From Flavobacteriales bacterium (GTDB lineage Bacteria > Bacteroidota > Bacteroidia > Flavobacteriales_D > Sanyastnellaceae): 14,125 nucleotides of DNA. A program made the translations under genes and the position numbers. Under the pieces are notes generated by a model that saw nothing but the letters and a program-made list of their open reading frames with translations, had not been told where the DNA came from and searched no databases. Of this stretch, positions 1 through 7,610 are shown piece by piece (positions within the stretch are counted from its first letter, which is position 1; each line of letters opens with the position of its first letter). The DNA lies in NCBI GenBank assembly GCA_030728235.1, contig JANRAA010000204.1:6619-20743 (forward strand), in the 5' to 3' direction.

Positions 1-292
1 CATGAAATTGCGTGATTTAATGCAGAAGCGCATGATGCTTGAATCGCAGGTGTTGCAGGTGAATGACCTCAGCAGATTGGCGAGAGAAAACGCATCCAAT
101 GCCGGCGAATTGTTGTTTATGGAAGGCACGAAGCTTCGTTTGGGTGAGAGCACCTTGTTCATCATCAACCGCCGTGAAAACACCTATTTGGATGCCGCGA
201 TAAAAGAGATCGATGTTATGCGGAAAAAGCGCATTCTTGAATGGAAGATGATCTTGCTGACCTACAACCCTCAGGGAATTATCGAAAACTAA
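1..292 (+). CDS. TolC-family outer-membrane efflux protein, C-terminal part (5' end cut by window)
   Basis: Open from the first base; the visible 96 residues end at TAA 290-292. The ATG at position 2 is probably internal, since TolC proteins are usually 400-500 residues long. The segment is amphipathic and helical and carries a stretch typical of the last TolC repeat in Bacteroidota: a lead-in ARENASNA, then LRLGESTLFIINRRENTYLDA at about residues 46-66, matching the family pattern G-E-S-[ST]-L-F-[LI]-[VI]-N-x-R-E-N. These proteins form trimeric outer-membrane channels with a periplasmic alpha-barrel and dock on MacA/HlyD-type adaptors. An adaptor and MacB-like permeases lie just beyond on the opposite strand, converging tail to tail (66 bp between stop codons), so a functional link is plausible although they are not co-transcribed. 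No good terminator is visible between the converging genes. Family call fairly sure; partner assignment is inference. Confidence 0.75.
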   Translation, partial: MKLRDLMQKRMMLESQVLQVNDLSRLARENASNAGELLFMEGTKLRLGESTLFIINRRENTYLDAAIKEIDVMRKKRILEWKMILLTYNPQGIIEN

Positions 293-358
293 GCTTAGCA
301 GCAGATGTTCAACATCCGCGCAGCGAAGAAAGAAAAAGAGAAAAGGAAAAAGCCGAGC

Positions 359-1111
359 TTATCTCCCGTCTACGTGAAGCACCCGCGTGGTTTTCTTCAA
401 AGTGCGGAGTGTAGCAAAGATCAAGAATGCGATTGGCACCAAGATCATCCAGAGTGGATCGATGAGGAAATCGATGTCCAACATATCAAATTCCAAGTAG
501 TTCTTCATCGCATTCAACAAAGCGAAACTCACGAAAATCGCGAAGAAGCCGCTGTATTCGCGCTTCAATACGTTGCGCATTGAAAAGTCTACTTGATTAC
601 TTGCCCAGCTTGAAAAACGTGGAATGAAAGGAGGTGTTTTCTCTGCCCAGTTGAGGTATATCTGTCCGAATTTACGACGTAAGAACGCCTCTTCAGCGAA
701 CATGATACGCTCGTAATAAAGCCAAAAAAGGAATACACATAAGATCGAGAACCACCAGTTTCCGACATAAAGTACAATTCCCATCCACATGAAGAAGTTA
801 CCGAGGTACAGAGGATGTCTGACAACTGAGTAGATACCACGGGTGTTCAGCGCTTCAGCAACTTGTCCGGCCGCCGTGTTGCGACCCGAGGTGCCACGTG
901 GAGTAAAGCCAATGGTTATGGCGCGTATAATTTGTCCGAACAAACTCACTGCCAAGCAGATAAGCGACCACGACATATCGTGATGATTCGTCATATTATC
1001 CCAACCAGCGACAATGACAACGAATGCCATTACGTATAGAACCAGAGGGAGAAAACTACGCCAGCGAAACAACCAGTTTCCTGACTTTTCCATTTCTTCA
1101 ATTAGAGCCAT
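359..1111 (-). CDS. Membrane methyltransferase of the isoprenylcysteine carboxyl methyltransferase (ICMT/PEMT-like) family
   Basis: The product has 250 residues, mostly hydrophobic, with about five to six membrane segments (near 20-37, 50-69, 103-133 as a pair, 185-206, 217-235). The family signature is clear: RHPLY at 98-102 followed by LGNFFMWMG, then an acidic pair at 140-141, FGQIYLNWAEKTPPFIP at 148-164. In ICMT and PEMT-type enzymes these C-terminal motifs bind S-adenosylmethionine and the lipid substrate. Two membrane segments after the FIP motif are an extension beyond the minimal fold. Bacterial members methylate varied substrates, including lipid A phosphate in Leptospira (LmtA), so neither a prenylcysteine substrate nor any other should be assumed. 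It lies 37 bp downstream of the adaptor gene on the same strand and is probably the last gene of the export operon. The ATG at 1111 is the natural start. Fold call is firm; substrate unknown. Confidence 0.85.
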   Translation of the reverse strand: MALIEEMEKSGNWLFRWRSFLPLVLYVMAFVVIVAGWDNMTNHHDMSWSLICLAVSLFGQIIRAITIGFTPRGTSGRNTAAGQVAEALNTRGIYSVVRHPLYLGNFFMWMGIVLYVGNWWFSILCVFLFWLYYERIMFAEEAFLRRKFGQIYLNWAEKTPPFIPRFSSWASNQVDFSMRNVLKREYSGFFAIFVSFALLNAMKNYLEFDMLDIDFLIDPLWMILVPIAFLIFATLRTLKKTTRVLHVDGR

Positions 1112-1148
1112 GGCGCAAAAGTATGAATTCGGCGGTCAATGTGAAGCA

Positions 1149-2258
1149 TTATTCATAGATCGGCTGCGACCACATCTTTATTTTGTCATCGGCAACGATG
1201 CCTCCAAGCACCTCAACGCGCAGTCCATCGCTCAATCCGAGCTTGACATCTCTGCGTTCGTAGGTGTTTTCACCTGTTGCAACTTCTACAAAAGCTTTTT
1301 GTTCGTCGTCGTATTGCACCAGCGTTTCTGAAATGGTGAGGACACTGTCTTTGCGATCCAAAACGATGTCGGCATTTGCACTGTATCCCGCGCGGATAAA
1401 ATCAGCTTTATCCAGACGCACAGCGGCCTTAATTTCGAATTGGATGGCACCATTTTCAGCAACACCTTTCGGAGCGATGTACTCCAATTTAGCTTCGTAC
1501 TTCTTACTTTGAATGGCACCGATGGTCAGAATCAGATCCATGCCAAGGCTAAGTTTTTCTACTTCTGATTCATCTACTTTACCTAAGAAAATGAGGTCTT
1601 CCATATCGGCAATCGACGCGATTGTAGTACCATCGTTGAAGTTGTTGGCTTCAATTACCGAGTTGCCCTCTTTCACTGGCACGTCGAGTACCATCCCACC
1701 GATGGTGGAACGAATCAACGTAAGAGAGGTACCGCTGCCTGAACGTTTTGCAACCCCTTCGCGGATGATCGCAAGGTTGTCTTCAGCAGCATTCATCTCC
1801 TCTCCTGCCTGACGTTTCGCGATTTCAAACTGTTGAAAATCAGCACGAGAGATTACCCCTTTTTCAAACAGCTCAAGGTTTCGCTCGAAGTCCATCGCTG
1901 CATTGTCTCTGCTGATTCGCGCTCTTTCCAACCGGTTTTCGGCATTGCTCATGCTCACCATGTCGGGAATAACCTTCACACGAGCAATGAGATCACCCTC
2001 TTTGATGGTATCGCCAGCTTCGAGATAAATCTCGTTTACGATTCCAGAAATCTGCGGTTTTATCTGCACCTCTTTTCGCGGCTGCACGCTTCCTGTGGCA
2101 ACTGTTTTGAGGACAATGTTGTCGACCGTAGGAGACTCCGTGTTATACGTAGCGAGTCCGACATCCTCTTTGGCTTTGAGGTAATACAACGTAGCACCAG
2201 CGCCAATTAAGACGATGACTACAAAAATGATCAGTGAAACAAGACAGCCTCTATTCAT
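1149..2258 (-). CDS. Periplasmic adaptor (membrane-fusion) subunit of a MacAB-type ABC exporter
   Basis: The 369-residue product follows the HlyD/MacA plan. It has an N-terminal membrane anchor at about residues 5-27 (NRGCLVSLIIFVVIVLIGAG) and a first half-lipoyl/barrel strand with TGSVQPRKEVQIKPQISGIV near 55-74. Next come a helical hairpin rich in E, R, N and A (about 100-170), the second half-lipoyl piece (IRSTIGGMVLDVPVKEGNSV), and beta-barrel and membrane-proximal domains to the C-terminus. I start at ATG 2256-2258, which leaves 7 bp after the upstream permease stop; an ATG 10 codons earlier (2288) would overlap that gene and add a polar stretch before the anchor. In this family the adaptor bridges the inner-membrane permease and a TolC channel. 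The Cys at residue 4 is not in a lipobox, so anchoring is by the transmembrane helix. Confident in family; substrate unknown. Confidence 0.9.
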   Translation of the reverse strand: MNRGCLVSLIIFVVIVLIGAGATLYYLKAKEDVGLATYNTESPTVDNIVLKTVATGSVQPRKEVQIKPQISGIVNEIYLEAGDTIKEGDLIARVKVIPDMVSMSNAENRLERARISRDNAAMDFERNLELFEKGVISRADFQQFEIAKRQAGEEMNAAEDNLAIIREGVAKRSGSGTSLTLIRSTIGGMVLDVPVKEGNSVIEANNFNDGTTIASIADMEDLIFLGKVDESEVEKLSLGMDLILTIGAIQSKKYEAKLEYIAPKGVAENGAIQFEIKAAVRLDKADFIRAGYSANADIVLDRKDSVLTISETLVQYDDEQKAFVEVATGENTYERRDVKLGLSDGLRVEVLGGIVADDKIKMWSQPIYE

Positions 2259-2265
2259 AGTAATA

Positions 2266-3525
2266 TTATTCAGCGCGTAAGGCATCAACAGGTTTGATAG
2301 ACACAGCGCGCAAGGCAGGAATCAATCCTGCGAAGCCGCCCATGACGATCATAATTGACAATGCTGTAACAACAGTTTTAAATTCTATACCGGGATTACG
2401 GAAAGACCCCGTATCACCCATGGATTGTAATAAAATATTGACTCCTTCAAGGGCAAAGACGCCAAAAATCATCCCGGCAGCGCCGGAGATGACCGTTAAG
2501 AAGACAGTTTCGTAAATGATTTGAAAGATGATATTGACAGGAGTCGCACCCAGACTTCTCCTCACTCCTATTTCTTTCGTGCGTTCTTTCACCGTAATCA
2601 GCATGATATTGATGATACCGATTACCCCAGCGAGCAGCACCAGAAATCCGAAAGTGAACGACACAATGGCGAATCCGCTGAAAACATTATTCACATCTTC
2701 GAGCTCTTCAGCCATTGACCAATAGCCAATGGCGCGCGGGTCGTCGGGGTGAATACTAAGACGTTGTTTGATCATGTCTTTGATTTCGGTGACCGCCTCT
2801 TCGGTTGGGACATCCTCCTTCAATAAAATCGACAACCAACCTACTTCATCGCCTTGATTGAAAGCTTTTTGGAAGGTCGTAAACGGAGTGAAAATAGAAG
2901 CAGTTTCTTCTTCAGCATCTTCGCCTTTGGCGAGGCTATCGAAGACACCTACAACTTGGAAACCAACACCAAAGATTTGAATATACTGTCCTTTTGGGTC
3001 TTCACCATCTGGAAAAAGTACAGTACGCACACGTGAACCGATGACACAAACCTTTCGGTTTTCATGGATATCGCCGTAGTTGATAAATCGACCATCAACG
3101 ATTTTCATGGGTTTGATCAGCGGGAATTCAGGGTAATCGCCATACACTGAAAACGCCCCTGTGTTGATGCCGCGAATGACATTGGCAGTGCCTTGGTAGC
3201 CACCTATTTCATTGCGCGGACAAACCAGTTCAATCTTTTGTAGGTTTTCACGCATGTATTCAACATCCGCATTGGTAATGCGCAGATACCGACCACGAGA
3301 AAAACCCTTGTAAGGCATGCTTGTGCTTTGCGTCCACATGAAAGCGCTGTTCTTTGCCACATCAGACATATCGGCTTTCACCCCATTTTCGAGACCAGTT
3401 GCTGAGCCCACCGTGATGATCAACATGAAGATACCCCAACTCACGCCCAGACCAGAAAGCACAGCGCGAAGTGGGTTTTGCAACACCACTTGAAGAATCT
3501 CATACCATTTATCGCGGTCGAACAT
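2266..3525 (-). CDS. ABC transporter permease, MacB/FtsX type (second permease)
   Basis: The product has 419 residues with MacB architecture: a first transmembrane helix at about 19-42 (LRAVLSGLGVSWGIFMLIIT), a large periplasmic domain (about 45-285), then three helices of an FtsX domain (about 285-310, 335-365, 385-405). The conserved cytoplasmic loop KERTKEIGVRRSLGATP (about 317-333) contacts the ATPase, and the tail ends in the family motif KPVDALRAE. There is no fused nucleotide-binding domain, so it depends on the separate ATPase encoded two genes upstream. Its ATG directly follows the TAG stop of the preceding permease (TAGATG), which favours coupled translation. It is a diverged paralogue of the neighbouring permease rather than a recent duplicate; the two probably form a heterodimer, which is inference. 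Confidence 0.92.
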   Translation of the reverse strand: MFDRDKWYEILQVVLQNPLRAVLSGLGVSWGIFMLIITVGSATGLENGVKADMSDVAKNSAFMWTQSTSMPYKGFSRGRYLRITNADVEYMRENLQKIELVCPRNEIGGYQGTANVIRGINTGAFSVYGDYPEFPLIKPMKIVDGRFINYGDIHENRKVCVIGSRVRTVLFPDGEDPKGQYIQIFGVGFQVVGVFDSLAKGEDAEEETASIFTPFTTFQKAFNQGDEVGWLSILLKEDVPTEEAVTEIKDMIKQRLSIHPDDPRAIGYWSMAEELEDVNNVFSGFAIVSFTFGFLVLLAGVIGIINIMLITVKERTKEIGVRRSLGATPVNIIFQIIYETVFLTVISGAAGMIFGVFALEGVNILLQSMGDTGSFRNPGIEFKTVVTALSIMIVMGGFAGLIPALRAVSIKPVDALRAE

Positions 3526-4752
3526 CTATTCGTCTCTTAAAGCTTCAACTGGGCGAATGCGCACGGCCCGAATTGCAGGTAGCAATCCAGAAAGGGCACC
3601 TGCTATAATTAGCAAGATTAGCGCCCCCAGGCAAACACCGAAGTTGATGGTTGGGTTCGTAAAAAATTCGTGGTCAATAAACATGGCTAGTACTTCGAGC
3701 AACACCACTCCAGCAACCAATCCGATACTTCCAGCGATTGTGGTAAGAAACACCGCTTCTTGAATGATGAGTCCGAGAACAGATGCAGGAGTGGCACCAA
3801 GGGCTTTGCGGACGCCGATTTCTTTCGTGCGTTCTTTCACAATGATCGACATGATATTGGCAACGCCAATGATACCAGCGAGCAACGTAAAAATACCGAC
3901 AGCCCATATAAATGTCCGAATGCCCGTGAATACATTCACCATTTCGGCAAACGACTCGTTGTTGTTGTTTACAGTGATTGCCCTTTTATCGTCGGGGTGC
4001 ACTACGTGTTTTTCTTTCAAGTAGGCATCTATTTCAGCAGCCATTTCAATAGACTCAGTTAGGCTCATTTCACCTGTGGTGACCATGAACATATCTATTT
4101 GATCGTTGCGACCATAAACTCTTTGTGCTGTAGTAATTGGTACATAGGCATTTCTATTCTCCCACTTGCTACCTGGATCTTCGAACGTGCCTACAACGCG
4201 GAATAGGACACCGTTTATTTTGACATATTCTCCAATCGGGTCTTTGCCACGAAACAGGTCTTCGACGATGGTTTTTCCCAGTACCGTTATTTTCCGAGCA
4301 TCTGCCACGTCACCGGCATTTATGAATCGTCCGCCAGTAACTATGCTACGCTCCAGTTCAAGGTGACCGGGGTGAACACCACGCAGACTAAAATTTTGGG
4401 TTTCACTGCCATATTCCATGGCTACGCCCCACATCCCCATACGTCCTGAATACGTAGTTACCTCATCGTATTTATCTACTACATGTTGAAGATCATCGTT
4501 TTTATAAGTGATTTCACGCCCTGCGTTCAACCCTTTGTAAGGCAAGCTGGTTGCCCAGCTGTGGATGTAAAGCGAGTTGATGGCATCGTCTTGCATATTT
4601 TTGTAGACACCATTTTGCAAGCCAAAGCCCAAACCTTGCATAACGACGAGGATAAAGATCCCGAGAGCCACGCTCACGCCAGTCAGTACCGTCCGCAATG
4701 GATTGGTGATGATGGTATGAAAAATCTCGAGCCACTTATCTACGTCGAACAT
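3526..4752 (-). CDS. ABC transporter permease, MacB/FtsX type (first permease)
   Basis: The product has 408 residues. An N-terminal amphipathic stretch and helix (about 19-42, LRTVLTGVSVALGIFILVVM) precede a MacB periplasmic core domain to about residue 275 and an FtsX domain with three helices. The coupling loop KERTKEIGVRKALGATP and the terminal RPVEALRDE are diagnostic. Together with the next gene, which has the same layout, it would make up the transmembrane part of a MacB-like mechanotransmission exporter, in which ATP hydrolysis drives periplasmic conformational change rather than transport through the membrane. It is 2 bp from the ATPase stop and is preceded by a good Shine-Dalgarno sequence (see separate entry), unusual in this phylum. 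Confident in family; substrate cannot be deduced. Confidence 0.92.
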   Translation of the reverse strand: MFDVDKWLEIFHTIITNPLRTVLTGVSVALGIFILVVMQGLGFGLQNGVYKNMQDDAINSLYIHSWATSLPYKGLNAGREITYKNDDLQHVVDKYDEVTTYSGRMGMWGVAMEYGSETQNFSLRGVHPGHLELERSIVTGGRFINAGDVADARKITVLGKTIVEDLFRGKDPIGEYVKINGVLFRVVGTFEDPGSKWENRNAYVPITTAQRVYGRNDQIDMFMVTTGEMSLTESIEMAAEIDAYLKEKHVVHPDDKRAITVNNNNESFAEMVNVFTGIRTFIWAVGIFTLLAGIIGVANIMSIIVKERTKEIGVRKALGATPASVLGLIIQEAVFLTTIAGSIGLVAGVVLLEVLAMFIDHEFFTNPTINFGVCLGALILLIIAGALSGLLPAIRAVRIRPVEALRDE

Positions 4753-4754
4753 CT

Positions 4755-5426
4755 TTACCTCCCTGTTGATTCTATGAGTCCGTCGCGCAACCTAATAACA
4801 CGTTGCGTCATTGCAGCAATTTCATTTTCGTGGGTAACGATGATCATGGTGATGCCTTCTTTGTTGACCTCTTTGAGGACATCCATTACTTCGCGAGACG
4901 TTTGTTCGTCGAGCGCACCAGTAGGTTCATCGGCGAGGATAAGTCGCGGTTTGGTGATCAATGACCGTGCTATTGCGACACGTTGTTTTTGTCCGCCGCT
5001 CATTTCCGAAGGCAGGTGATTTGCCCATTCAGTGAGCCCTACTTTCTCGAGCAGATCCATCGCCATCGCATTTCGTTCTTTTCTTGGTACTTTTTGATAG
5101 TACAAAGGCAGAGCGACGTTTTCGACAGCGCTTTTAAAGTTGATAAGGTTGAACGATTGGAAAACAAAACCAAGGTATTTGCTGCGGTATTGTGCGGCAG
5201 TGGTTTCAGTGAGGTTCGACATGTCGGTGCCTCCGAGCAGATATTTGCCAGAGTCGTAGCTATCGAGCAGACCAAGGACATTCAGCAAAGTTGATTTCCC
5301 GCTACCTGAAGAGCCCATGATCGACACCAGCTCACCTTGTTCAACATCCATGTCAATGCCTTTTAGCACTGGAAAAAGATTCTTTCCAGAGCCATAGCTC
5401 TTCTTTACATCGGTGAGTTTTATCAT
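4755..5426 (-). CDS. ABC transporter ATP-binding protein, MacB/LolD type
   Basis: The product has 223 residues, the usual length for a stand-alone LolD/MacB-type ATPase. Visible motifs in order are Walker A GSSGSGKST (about 38-46), Q-loop FVFQSFNL (about 86-93), signature MSGGQKQR (about 142-149; the usual leading Leu is Met), Walker B LILADEPTGALDE (about 163-175) with catalytic Glu, and H-loop IIVTHE (about 196-201). All catalytic residues are present, so it should be active. It supplies energy to the two permeases that follow 2 bp downstream. It is the first gene of the operon, 84 bp after hutH on the same strand; I see no convincing promoter or terminator in that gap, so read-through from hutH is possible. 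LolD-type lipoprotein release is an alternative role, but the adjoining adaptor argues for a MacAB-type exporter. Confidence 0.95.
   Translation of the reverse strand: MIKLTDVKKSYGSGKNLFPVLKGIDMDVEQGELVSIMGSSGSGKSTLLNVLGLLDSYDSGKYLLGGTDMSNLTETTAAQYRSKYLGFVFQSFNLINFKSAVENVALPLYYQKVPRKERNAMAMDLLEKVGLTEWANHLPSEMSGGQKQRVAIARSLITKPRLILADEPTGALDEQTSREVMDVLKEVNKEGITMIIVTHENEIAAMTQRVIRLRDGLIESTGR
4758..4764 (-). promoter_or_regulatory. Shine-Dalgarno sequence for the first permease gene
   Basis: Read on the minus strand, AGGGAGG followed by TAAAG and then ATG gives a purine-rich ribosome binding site 5 nt before the start codon. It overlaps the last two codons (Gly-Arg) and abuts the TAA stop of the ATPase gene, so terminating ribosomes may reinitiate here. 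Bacteroidota rarely rely on such sites, and most other starts in this window lack one, so part of this match may come from the coding sequence. Confidence 0.5.
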
Positions 5427-5510
5427 GCAGGAATAAAGTTACCGTCAAAGCATTCAATCTTGACAGACTTTTTGGTCAGTGGCTTAAAAGAAGTATAAAT
5501 GGTTTCGCTA

Positions 5511-7013
5511 TTAATCTTCGAGCACTTGAGAAGGCTCTTGCATTAAAAACTCGAAACTCTTTTCCATCAACGGATGCAGGTAGGTATCATTGTTCACAAA
5601 GCCCACCTTTTGGCGGAAGGCATCGTAAATGCGCTTCACTGTTGGAGATGTTTTGTCGGCACCGCGCAGTTCAAGTGCTTGAGCAGCATTCATTAGTTCG
5701 ATGGCCATGATGCGCTGCACATTTTGTCCGACTCTGAATGCCTTTGTCGCCGCATTGGCCCCCATGCTCACGTGGTCTTCTTGTCCGTTTGACGAGTCAA
5801 TGGTATCTACAGAAGCGGGATGACACAGCACTTTGTTTTGACTAACGATTGACGCTGCGGTGTACTGCGGAATCATGAAACCACTGTTCAGGCCTGGGTT
5901 TGCGACCAAGAAAGGAGGCAATTCACGTTGGCCGGAAATCAGTTTGTACGTTCTGCGTTCAGAAATGCTTCCCAATTCAGCCAGAGCGATGGCGAGGTTA
6001 TCAAGCGCGAGCGCCAATGGTTGTCCGTGGAAATTGCCCGCTGAAACGATCATATCCTGATCAGGGAAAATCGTCGGGTTATCGGTCACGGCATTTATTT
6101 CGTTTTCTACGATTCTTCCAGCATAAGCGATTGCATCACGCGAAGCGCCGTGCACTTGAGGAATGCATCGGAAGCTATACGGATCTTGAACGTGCTTTTT
6201 ATGTTGTTTTATCAGCTCGCTACCAGCGAGGATGTTTCGCATATTTTCAGCGACGAGTATTTGTCCTTCTTGTCTGCGAATGGCATTCACCTCCACTCCA
6301 AACGGTTCGATACGTCCGTCGAACGCTTCGAGGCTCATGGCAGCAATGAGGTCGGCCCACTTCATAAGTCTGCGCGCCCGCATCACAAGGTGACATCCAT
6401 AGGCGCTCATGAATTGGGTACCATTCAACAAAGCCAAACCTTCTTTCGCTTTCAATTGAATTGGTTCCCAGTTCAGGTTCCAGTAAACCTCTTTTGTTGC
6501 TTTGTGTCCTTCCGATTGCCAGACTTGTCCTTCACCAATAAGCGGCAAACTTAGATGTGCGAGCGGAGCAAGATCACCGCTAGCGCCGAGTGAGCCCAGT
6601 TCATAAACGACAGGAATCAGGTTGTTGTTGAGCAAATCGAGCAAGCGTTGCACTGTCGCGAGTTGAACGCCTGAATGTCCGAAGCTGAGTGCACGTGCTT
6701 TTAGCAGCAGCATCCAACGCACAATTTCCTGCGGCACTGTAGGGCCGGCACCACAGGCGTGAGACAGCACCAAATTACGTTGCAGCGTGCCCAAATCATC
6801 ATTGCTGATGCGCGTATCGCAAAGTGACCCGAACCCCGTGTTGATGCCGTAGATCGGTGCATCGTTGTTTTCCAATTTCGCATCTAAGTAGTTGCGACAT
6901 TTCTCGATGCGCGCTTTGGCATCAGGAGAAAGTAGAATCGGTTTGCGTTGAGTGAGCACTTCGTAGAGCGCTTCTATACTGCGATCAACTGGGGCGATAT
7001 GATGGTCTTCCAT
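5511..7013 (-). CDS. hutH: Histidine ammonia-lyase (histidase)
   Basis: This enzyme deaminates L-histidine to urocanate and ammonia, the first step of histidine degradation, in the cytosol as a homotetramer. The 500-residue product matches the normal length (about 510). The prosthetic group MIO forms from Ala-Ser-Gly at 144-146 within GSLGASGDLAPLAH. Other conserved residues are Tyr55 in YGINTGFGSL, His85 in LSHACG (a histidase-type substrate residue), Arg282 in YSFRCIPQVHG, GNFHGQP at 326-332 and Glu412 in NGQEDHVSMG. All match histidase rather than phenylalanine ammonia-lyase. The start ATG at 7013 gives a normal N-terminus. No hutU, hutI or hutG lies nearby; in many Bacteroidota hut genes are scattered, so this is not by itself odd. 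The gene is more G+C-rich than those beyond 8.8 kb. Its 3' end faces the export operon in the same direction. Confidence 0.95.
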   Translation of the reverse strand: MEDHHIAPVDRSIEALYEVLTQRKPILLSPDAKARIEKCRNYLDAKLENNDAPIYGINTGFGSLCDTRISNDDLGTLQRNLVLSHACGAGPTVPQEIVRWMLLLKARALSFGHSGVQLATVQRLLDLLNNNLIPVVYELGSLGASGDLAPLAHLSLPLIGEGQVWQSEGHKATKEVYWNLNWEPIQLKAKEGLALLNGTQFMSAYGCHLVMRARRLMKWADLIAAMSLEAFDGRIEPFGVEVNAIRRQEGQILVAENMRNILAGSELIKQHKKHVQDPYSFRCIPQVHGASRDAIAYAGRIVENEINAVTDNPTIFPDQDMIVSAGNFHGQPLALALDNLAIALAELGSISERRTYKLISGQRELPPFLVANPGLNSGFMIPQYTAASIVSQNKVLCHPASVDTIDSSNGQEDHVSMGANAATKAFRVGQNVQRIMAIELMNAAQALELRGADKTSPTVKRIYDAFRQKVGFVNNDTYLHPLMEKSFEFLMQEPSQVLED

Positions 7014-7098
7014 GCGCTGAGGTTTAGGAAGGCGAATTTAGGGAAATTTGAGGGAGATGGGATTTTGACCAAATTTTATGCTTTTTGGCTAATCACTA

Positions 7099-7122
7099 AC
7101 ACGCCCTGAAGTAGGTTTACAG
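7099..7122 (+). repeat. Copy A of an imperfect 24-bp direct repeat
   Basis: The copy reads from ACACGCCCTG to GTTTACAG and matches copy B (7382-7405) at 19 of 24 positions in the same orientation. In both copies a GACTTG follows a few bases later (7130-7135 and 7412-7417). The shape CCTGAAnTAGGTTTACAG recalls termini of insertion sequences I have seen in Bacteroidota, but this is memory, not a search. No transposase remnant is visible between the copies. Confidence 0.6.
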
Positions 7123-7280
7123 AAAAGGTGACTTGCAATTGTATTTATTGATGATTGATGTTATATCCTGGAATTTCTAGACGCATCTGTCAATACTCCA
7201 AACCGGCCTTCGCTTTATCTCCACAAAAACGCCCAAAAACGCGCATCTACAAAGTTCTCGCTGGCATCCGTAAAGTGCCT

Positions 7281-7312
7281 ATTGACAAGCTTTTTCAGAG
7301 AGCTTACCTTTG
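7281..7312 (+). promoter_or_regulatory. Strong Bacteroidota-type promoter with no gene behind it
   Basis: The sequence has ATTGACA at 7281-7287 and TACCTTTG at 7305-7312, with 20 nt between TTG and the TA of the second box. The primary sigma factor of this phylum recognises TTTG/TTG at -33 and TAnnTTTG at -7 with about 19-21 nt between, so this is a near-ideal match, of the strength I associate with rRNA and tRNA operons. Transcription would start near 7319 and run rightward into a gap with no plus-strand gene and then against the 3' end of the lipoprotein gene. Activity is inferred. Confidence 0.6.
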
Positions 7313-7334
7313 CAGTGCACGGTGTTGACGGCGC

Positions 7335-7356
7335 GGGGGAGGGAGGGCCCGCAGGG
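7335..7356 (+). other. G-quadruplex-capable tract with overlapping hairpin
   Basis: Four G-runs occur in a row on the plus strand: GGGGG 7335-7339, GGG 7341-7343, GGG 7345-7347 and GGG 7354-7356, with loops A, A and a six-base loop. This satisfies the usual G3+N1-7 pattern. The third run also overlaps a hairpin, GCCC 7347-7350 with GGGC 7354-7357. It would lie at about +17 to +38 of a transcript from the promoter at 7281-7312. It is a local G+C peak in an otherwise A+T-rich gap. Confidence 0.55.
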
Positions 7357-7381
7357 CGCAAACCCGCTTCGAATGACCCTG

Positions 7382-7405
7382 ACCCGTCCTAAAATAAGTT
7401 TACAG
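7382..7405 (+). repeat. Copy B of the imperfect 24-bp direct repeat
   Basis: The copy reads from ACCCGTCCTA to GTTTACAG. Four of the five differences from copy A are transitions, as expected of two old copies drifting apart. The 283-bp distance from copy A is occupied by the promoter and the G-rich tract, not by a transposase gene. Confidence 0.6.
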
Positions 7406-7480
7406 ATTATTGACTTGGTACTTCCATGGCTTTACAGGGTTGATGTATGTAATGCACCTGGTGGTCAAAGTAGGACTTTT

Positions 7481-7500
7481 AGCCCGAGGGCTTTGTTTTG
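7481..7500 (+). terminator. Possible terminator hairpin with T-rich tail
   Basis: AGCC 7481-7484 pairs with GGCT 7489-7492 around the tetraloop CGAG, and CTTTGTTTTG follows. The stem is short, so termination strength is doubtful. Together with the promoter at 7281-7312 it would bound a transcript of about 180 nt. Confidence 0.3.
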
Positions 7501-7569
7501 AAGCTGTTCATTGTAATTGGTTTGGTTGCTTCGGAGTTAGCTTAGCCTGGGATGATTCAGTTTCTTCTT

Positions 7570-7610
7570 GTTACTTTCGTCTTGACAAAAAAGCAAGGAT
7601 AAACCAAAAG
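7570..7610. repeat. Decayed interspersed palindrome (low certainty)
   Basis: The stretch GTTACTTTCGTCTTGAC followed by AAAAAAGCAAGGATAAACC resembles a palindromic repeat I recall scattered in Bacteroidota genomes (GTTACTTTTGTCTTGACACAAAAGTAAC). The right arm here is degenerate, so only CTTT/AAAG and a few flanking pairs remain. Assignment rests on recall and needs comparison with other copies. Confidence 0.3.

Noticed and set aside
289..316. Palindromes CTAAGCTTAG (289-298) and GATGTTCAACATC (304-316) between the converging genes, considered as a terminator
   Set aside because: One has no loop and the other a one-base centre or a 4-bp stem only; neither is followed by a T-run. Most likely chance or, at best, a dimer binding site.
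305..583. Plus-strand open frame of 92 codons after the TolC-like gene
   Set aside because: It lies almost wholly antisense to the ICMT-like gene, whose motifs are clear, and its lysine-rich opening followed by mixed residues shows no protein family.
7368..7374. TTCGAAT resembling a tRNA T-loop
   Set aside because: The flanking bases do not form a 5-bp T-stem, and no acceptor stem or anticodon arm can be drawn.
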